Made by a program: the position numbers and the translations under genes. Shown here one piece after another: positions 15,554-20,516 of a DNA stretch of 20,516 nt (position 1 is its first letter; the number at the start of each line of letters is the position of its first letter). This DNA is from Candidatus Villigracilis propinquus (GTDB lineage Bacteria > Chloroflexota > Anaerolineae > Anaerolineales > Villigracilaceae): NCBI GenBank assembly GCA_016714565.1, contig JADKDM010000040.1, positions 1-20,516 of the forward strand, in the 5' to 3' direction. The notes under the pieces are model-generated. The model did no database searches. It worked only from the letters and a program-made list of their open reading frames with translations, and was not told the DNA's origin.

Positions 15554-17058
15554 ATGTCAAAATACGTTGCCGCAATTGACCAGGGTACGACCAACACTCG
15601 TTGTATTTTTTGACCACGGTGGGAATATCATTGCTGTTGACCAAAGGAACACGAACAAATTTATCCCAAGCCAGGCTGGGTGGAACATAACGCTAGAAAT
15701 TTGGGAGCGGACTCAGGAAGTGATGAAGGGCGCGTTGGCGAAGGCTGGTGACCCCCTTCGGGGACTTCGCGGTATTCAGTGACCAGTGATCAGATTGCGG
15801 CTATTGGGATAACAAATCAACGTGAGACAACCCTTGTCTGGGACAGGAAAACTGGCAAGCCGATTTACAACGCCATTGTCTGGCAGGATACGCGGACGGA
15901 TGTCATTTGCAATGAGCTGGCAAAAGACGGCGGTCAGGACAGATTGCGCTCAAAGACAGGTCTGCCGCTTGCCACATATTTTTCCGGCCCCAAGATCAAA
16001 TGGATTTTGGATAACGTGGAAGGTGCGCGAGCCAAAGCCGAAAAAGGGGAGTTGATGTTTGGCAACATGGATACCTGGGTCATTTGGAATTTGACAGGCG
16101 CGCATGTCACCGATGTGACCAACGCATCTCGCACTCTGTTGATGGACTTGAATTCCCTAGATTGGGATGATGAACTTTTACAACTATTAACCATTCCGCG
16201 CTCGATGCCTGAGATCGTTCTTCATCCGAAGAATATGGCAAGGCGAAATAATTTTGGAAGGTGTACCCGTCGCTGGGGATTTGGGTGACGAGCAAGCTGC
16301 GCTCTTTGGGCAGACCTGGTACAGTGCGGGCGAGGCAAAGAATACCTACGGCACAGGCTGCTTCATGTTGATGAACATGGGCGAAATTCCAGTCCCTTCA
16401 AAGTCAGGTTTGTTGACCACGCTTGGCTACAAGATCGGCGACCAGAAAGCCGTGTACGCGTTGGAAGGCTCCATCGCGATTGCCGGAGCACTCATCCGGT
16501 GGCGAGAGATAACTAGGGACTGATCCAATCGTCGGCGGAAGTGGAGCCGCTCCCCAAGATCAGTCGAGGATAACGGCGGCATTTCTATTTCGTCCCTGCG
16601 TTCAGCGGATTGTAAGCCCCATATTGGAAGTCCGATGCGCGGCGTGATCGCGAGCATGACTCGCTACGTCACCCAAAGCGCATATTGCAGGCGGCGATTG
16701 GAAGCAACAGCGTTTTCAGACTCGCGAAGTGCTGGATGCGATGGAAATGGACTCGGGCGTCAAACTCAAAGCGTTGAAGGTGGATGGGGTATGGTCTACA
16801 ACATTGCCGATGCCAGTTCCCAGTCTGATATTTTGGATGTACCTGTGGTACGTCCCAAAGTAGCGGAGACGACTACACTCAGCGCGGCCCCCACGCGGCC
16901 GGGACTCGCGGTATATTCTGGAAGATTATGATGAACTGCGCGACAATTGGGGACGCGACAAGACCGAATGGTCTCCCAAAATGGACGCGAAGCAACGTGA
17001 GGGTTTATACTCAGGTTGGAAAAAAGCCGTCACACGCACGTTTGATTGGGTTGAATAA
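15554..17058 (+). pseudogene. glpK: Glycerol kinase, many frameshifts
   Basis: GlpK phosphorylates glycerol to sn-glycerol-3-phosphate with ATP. The start at 15554 has a full AGGAGG 5 bases upstream. The FGGY-kinase pieces run in order: MSKYVAAIDQGTTNTRCI (ATP phosphate loop, with TTNTR where TTSTR is usual), DQIAAIGITNQRETTLVWDR, GKPIYNAIVWQDTRT, MFGNMDTWVIWNLTG, VTNASRTLLMDL, VPVAGDLGDEQAALFGQ, NTYGTGCFMLMNMG, YALEGSIAIAGALI, then, more broken, RGVIASMTRYVT, EATAFQTREVLDAM, LKALKVDGG, QSDILDVPVVRPKVAETT and the end GWKKAVTRTFDWVE (stop 17056-17058). The length of about 500 codons is typical. At least nine indels, including one in the T-run at 15604-15612. Forms a functional pair with glpD downstream. 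Confidence 0.92.
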
Positions 17059-17062
17059 AAAC

Positions 17063-17139
17063 GTGTCAGGTGCGGGGTTTCAAGTGTCAGGTAAATCCAA
17101 AACACATGGAACCCAAACCTGAAACCTGACATCTGAAAC
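17063..17139. repeat. Intergenic repeat of GTGTCAGGT / ACCTGAC units between glpK and glpD
   Basis: GTGTCAGGT occurs directly at 17063-17071 and 17084-17092. ACCTGA/ACCTGAC copies in the opposite sense lie at 17118-17130. The segment 17077-17092 pairs with 17124-17139 at 14 of 16 positions, giving an imperfect stem with a 31-base loop. It starts 5 bases after the glpK stop, so it could also end or protect the glpK message. It looks like a dispersed non-coding repeat, not coding sequence. Confidence 0.55.
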
Positions 17140-18861
17140 TTGGAACCGATATCGCGGAACCGGCACGGAATTCTCTCCTCTCAAAGCAAAACCTGAAATC
17201 TCTGTAATAAATCGTTGGCGCGGGATCAATGGCATTGGCACATTTCGTGATCTTGCGCTGAACGGCGTGGATGTTTATCAAGATCGGGCGGACTTTTGTA
17301 CCGGGCGCCGAGCGCGGCATCCTACACATGGCGCATGGCGGCAGTCGCTATCTTGAAAACGGCGAGTTCCGTCTGGTGCGCGAGGCGGTGCGCGAACGCA
17401 ACCACCCCCGATCCAAAACGCGCCGCACATTGTCAAACCTCTGACGCAACCATTGCCCGTGTTTAAATATTTTCGGGTCTGCTCAACGCGTGGCTAAAGT
17501 TTTAGGTTGGCTCCGAAAAACCCTTCCGACACGCGGTTTCCATCATCATCAAACTTGGCCTCATGCCCATGCACGATGCGTACACAGGCAGAAGCGCACC
17601 GTTCCCCGCCATACATTTCTCTCCGCGCCTCATCATTGAAGCGTTGGAATAATTGGATCCCGATGTTGCCAATACCGCCACCTATTAGCAATGGCGGCAT
17701 GATCTCAAACCCCGAACGGCTGGGCTTGGGAATTCTTTTTGGATACCGGTCACAAAGCCCCAATGCTCACGCTTTGAATTATGTCAGCATGGTTAGCCGG
17801 ACAAAGACCACGGTCATTCTCCGCGATGAACTGGCGATGAAACCCAGGGATCCGTCCGCAGCTGGAAATTAATGCCGCTGGCCGTGGATCGGTCACCCAA
17901 CTCACGGCCTCGGCTTGTCCACGCAGTTTTATCGGCGGAACAAAGGAACGCATCTTGTGTTGAATCATCCCGAGTTGCGCCGCGAGTGGCGGCAATGAGA
18001 TTCTTCTTCCGAAAACAAGGATGGGCGCATTGTGCTTATCTTCCCCTTGTATGACCGCGTTCTGGTCGGCACCTCAGACATCAAGATCGACCACCCCGAT
18101 GAAGTGCGTTGCACCGATGAAGAGAGCGACTATTTCATCGGCATGGTCGAACGCGTCTTCCCGCCCATCAAAGTGCGTCGTGCAACTATTGTCTTTCAAT
18201 TTACGGGTGTGCGTCCATTAGGAAGGAGCGGCGCGAAGACCACAGGTCAACAGGCGCGATCCGTAGTAGTGAAGTGGTTGAGCGGTGATTGGACCAAATC
18301 CTGCAATTCCCCGTCTTTTCGTTTGGTGGGTGGTAAGTGGACATCCTTCCGCGCTTTCTCAAGCAGGTGACTGATAAGGTGTTGGCCCATCTCAAGCCCC
18401 GCCAGAAAAGCACAGAAGACCTTCCCATTGGCGGCGGGCGCGGCTATTCCAGTGATGGAGCCGAACAGAAACGCCAGATTGATGGCTTTGCCGCGTAGTC
18501 TGACCCAGAGCGAGAACGTCTGCAAATTTTGCTGACGTGATCCGGTACGGCACACGCACTGAGACTGTTGCAACTTTTATAAACCGCGACGCCGCGGTGG
18601 GCGAGCCGCTGAGGCCCTCCCCGAATATCCCGCCGTGAGATCGCATTCCTTGCGCAAAGTGAAAAAGGCAGTTCATCTTGGTGATATTCTTCTTCGCCCT
18701 CGCCGCTTGCCATGCTCGGCCGCCTGACGAAGGCCAACGTTGAAGAGATCGCCGATGCGATGGGCGTAGCCCTCGGTTGGAGCGTTGAGCAGAAAACTGC
18801 CGAGGCGGAGCGCACTCTCCGTTGCTGGTTAACAGGCACGGGGTTGATTGTGATGCGTTAG
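17140..18861 (+). pseudogene. glpD: Glycerol-3-phosphate dehydrogenase (FAD, aerobic type), heavily frameshifted
   Basis: GlpD oxidises glycerol-3-phosphate to dihydroxyacetone phosphate at the membrane and passes electrons to quinone. The start is unclear: text resembling KPEISV precedes the FAD-binding VGAGINGIGTFRDLALNGVD (about 17212-17260, one G missing). Then come HMAHGG-RYLENGEFRLVREAVRER (about 17326-17400), NAHALNYVSMVS (17762), GGTKERILC-type text near 17934, RIVLIFPLYDRVLVGTSDIK (18020-18085) and DHPDEVRCTDEESDYFIG (the cleanest stretch, 18090-18160). After these come FQFTGVRPL, LVGGKWTSFRAFS, and the C-terminal domain RLTKANVEEIADAMG (18720-18765). The end is uncertain; a TAG at 18859 is one option. 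More than a dozen indels are needed. The mature enzyme would be about 560 residues. Confidence 0.88.
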
Positions 18862-18872
18862 ACATCCCAAGG

Positions 18873-18899
18873 AAGACCATACGTTCGGCGGTCTTTTTT
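18873..18899 (+). terminator. Probable terminator after glpD
   Basis: AAGACC (18873-18878) pairs with GGTCTT (18890-18895), followed by more Ts (18896-18899). The inner sequence looks like a damaged longer palindrome: the right side ACGTTCGGCGGTCTT would pair with a left arm that here lacks several bases. The position, directly after the glpD end, supports the call. Confidence 0.55.
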
Positions 18900-18912
18900 C
18901 ATCCTCAAGCGC

Positions 18913-19857
18913 ATGGTAAATCCTTTCGATGTCTCCAAAAAGCGAAAACTCAAAGTTGACCTCGTGTTCCCCATCCTTTAATGAACCCGGCGATAAGCCC
19001 GACCTATGCGGACGTTTGCCGCGTTGACCGGATTCGCTGCCCTTTGTACTTTAATTCATGTACGTGGTTGACGGATCTTCCCGACAGGACAGTTGATACG
19101 CTTCGAAAATAGCGGACGACGACCGCGCATTTCCCTGCTCCAACTCAGACGCAACTTCCGGGCGCAAGCCGCGCTCACAGCAGGCATGGATGTCTGCTGG
19201 CGCTCACGATGATCTCGCTAGACGGCGACGGACACACCGCCTGGGATGATTCCCCAATGCCAGAGCTTATTCCGGCAGGACTACGACGACATCAACCCAA
19301 CGCATCGAAGATGACCGCTCTGTTTCGTTTAAAGAGAGTTACGTCAATTTTTTTCTATTGGCTGATCCAATAAAATTAGCGGCACTGCCAAATGTTACGG
19401 GGTGCAGCGGACTGCCGCGCGCTTTCACGCAATACATTGAACGGTAGGCGCTCTCGATACGAATATCATCGTTTCCACCGTGGCATGATCTCGTGGATAG
19501 GATGCAAAAGCGTCATCCTTCCATACCATGAGCAAGCGCGTATTGCAGGTAAATCAAAATACTCTTGGTAAAATGTTCCGCCTTGCTTCGGATGCCATCT
19601 TTTCATTTTCCTCGCGCCTTTGTACATTTGGCGAGTACAGGATTAGAGCTTCTTTGTTAGCGGTGCGCAATTGATCTATGTTCTCATGCTCTGGCTGACG
19701 GGCAATACGCAACGTAGGCCAGGCTGGAGTTCGTTGATGGGGATCACACTGCTCACATCCGCAAGCGGCATTATCATGATTTTTGTAGCTGTCGGAGTAT
19801 ATGTCGGGTATATTTTTCAGGAAGTCAAACGTCGTCCCATCTGCCCAGCTTTTTGAA
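18913..19857 (+). pseudogene. Family 2 polyprenyl-phosphate glycosyltransferase (GtrB/DPM1-like), heavily frameshifted
   Basis: No long frame survives, but the family can be read by hopping frames. LVFPI-NE (18961-18990) marks the GT2 N-terminus. VVDGSSRQDS/TVDTLRK (about 19065-19110) matches the VDDGS..R(T/S) region, and RRNF-QAALTAGMD (19147-19190) the RNFGQ.AAL.AG motif. ISLDGDGH (19212-19235) matches the D.DGQ metal-binding stretch, and GKSKY (19549-19563) the late catalytic GKSKY motif. After it come LGKMFRLASDAIF and two membrane helices (19671-19835: LIYVLMLWLTG and GIIMIFVAVGVYVGYIF), closing with EVKRRPI. That order is typical of GtrB/dolichol-phosphate mannosyltransferase enzymes, which load a sugar onto a lipid carrier. 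The start could be ATG at 18913 or 18929; neither is certain. The acceptor sugar is unknown. Confidence 0.75.
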
Positions 19858-19865
19858 ACTGCCAA

Positions 19866-20516
19866 ATGACAGAGAATAATAAGCTAAATCATTTTTCATT
19901 ACGTTGCCGCCACGGCAGATCCGTGGGGAATGCTACGAATCACGCTGGCGAGGGCAAGCCGATTTCCCATTGACGGAACTTAGACACGAACAGGCTTCGG
20001 CTCTGGCAAGGTGCTGGAAAATTGACAATGTGAGGTGACCATGTCATTTTAGCCCGCTACCCGCGCAAAGCAGACGAAAGCCGAGATCATTGCCTCAAAA
20101 CTGGTACAAATTGAATTCAGGCCGCTCTGGTTTGGGAACGTGACAACGGTGAATTCGCAGGGTTGACCGCGCACGAAGTCCGTCAGAATTTTGTCCATTC
20201 ATCATTCACCACCGGCATACGACCCCCGTCACGGTTCGGATGGGGAAGGGGATTGGGAATTGTTCCTGCGTGCAGGACAGGCTTTACACTCTTTATTGAA
20301 GCGCGAGCCTGCCCGCTATTTGATCGTCTCCCACGGCGGATTGTTGAATCAGGTCATGCACGCGGTGGTGGGGTCGCTCCGCGAACCAACAATGCGAGCA
20401 CGCGCTTCCGCCTTGGAAACACGGCTTTGCCCAACTCATATATTACCCGTATCAACATCGCTGGGCGAAATCGACAAACTCAACGACAATTCCCCACACT
20501 GGCTGGACGCGGACTG
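19866..20516 (+). pseudogene. Histidine phosphatase (phosphoglycerate mutase-like) family protein, frameshifted and 3' truncated
   Basis: The start MTENNKLNHFSLRC at 19866 leads into RHGRSVGNA, with the phospho-acceptor RHG at 19908-19916. After a shift near 19955 come DFPLTEL-HEQASALARCWKI and SPLPRAKQTAEIIASKL. Later frames give NGEFAGLTAHEVRQNF, EGDWELFLRAGQALHSLL, then RYLIVSHGGLLNQVMHAVVG, where the second catalytic His (about 20332) lies in SHGG. Distal text reads LIYYPYQHRWAKIDKLND and the gene leaves the window without a stop. The family covers mutases and phosphatases of many small substrates; which one cannot be told here. It follows the glycosyltransferase by about 8 bases, without an obvious ribosome binding site, so coupled expression is possible. 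Confidence 0.82.

Noticed and set aside
15357..17139. A CRISPR array or insertion sequence formed by the intergenic repeats
   Set aside because: The two repeats differ from each other, are not regularly spaced with unique spacers, and no cas gene, transposase or target duplication is seen.
19554..19865. A 103-codon minus-strand open frame
   Set aside because: The plus strand encodes the two C-terminal membrane helices and the EVKRRP end of a GT2 enzyme; the minus frame has no family features.

Overview
The window looks like chromosome from a Chloroflexota bacterium, probably of the Anaerolineales type. This is inferred from protein style only: a secreted lipoprotein with a Thr/Pro-rich stalk and a Cys-containing SH3-like domain, VanW and LytR-CpsA-Psr (LCP) envelope proteins, and two DUF4870 proteins. 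No rRNA or other marker is present to confirm it.

Region 1 (1-5997) reads cleanly. It holds the 3' part of a PAS hybrid histidine kinase, a tRNA-Asn with a consensus promoter and a terminator shared with the opposing gene, a minus-strand pair (DsbA-like thiol oxidoreductase overlapping or abutting an SH3-type lipoprotein), and a long plus-strand VanW protein whose -10 box sits 7 nt before its ATG.

Region 2 (6000-9240) holds a short zinc-binding Trm112/UPF0434-like protein (one frameshift), a HEAT-repeat protein, an LCP-family protein (one frameshift) and, on the minus strand, two DUF4870 membrane proteins bounded by strong hairpins.

Region 3 (9400-20516) has the plus-strand order fmt, katG, an AqpM-like aquaporin, prfC, glpK, glpD, a GtrB-like family 2 glycosyltransferase and a histidine phosphatase that runs off the end. 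Every one of these genes is broken by small indels. Family motifs nevertheless remain in order across alternating frames, and lesion density rises towards the right end. The simplest reading is uncorrected sequence error near a contig end, not gene decay. I therefore used type 'pseudogene' only to mean 'reading frame broken in this sequence'.

Functional links: glpK and glpD make a glycerol catabolic pair (glycerol to glycerol-3-phosphate to dihydroxyacetone phosphate). The nearby aquaporin has water-channel/AqpM-like rather than GlpF-like signatures. KatG and a respiratory-type GlpD suggest oxygen exposure. VanW, LCP and GtrB-like proteins all point to the cell envelope. Three intergenic stretches look like dispersed non-coding repeats. 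I found no CRISPR array, insertion sequence, phage module or convincing new multi-gene system.
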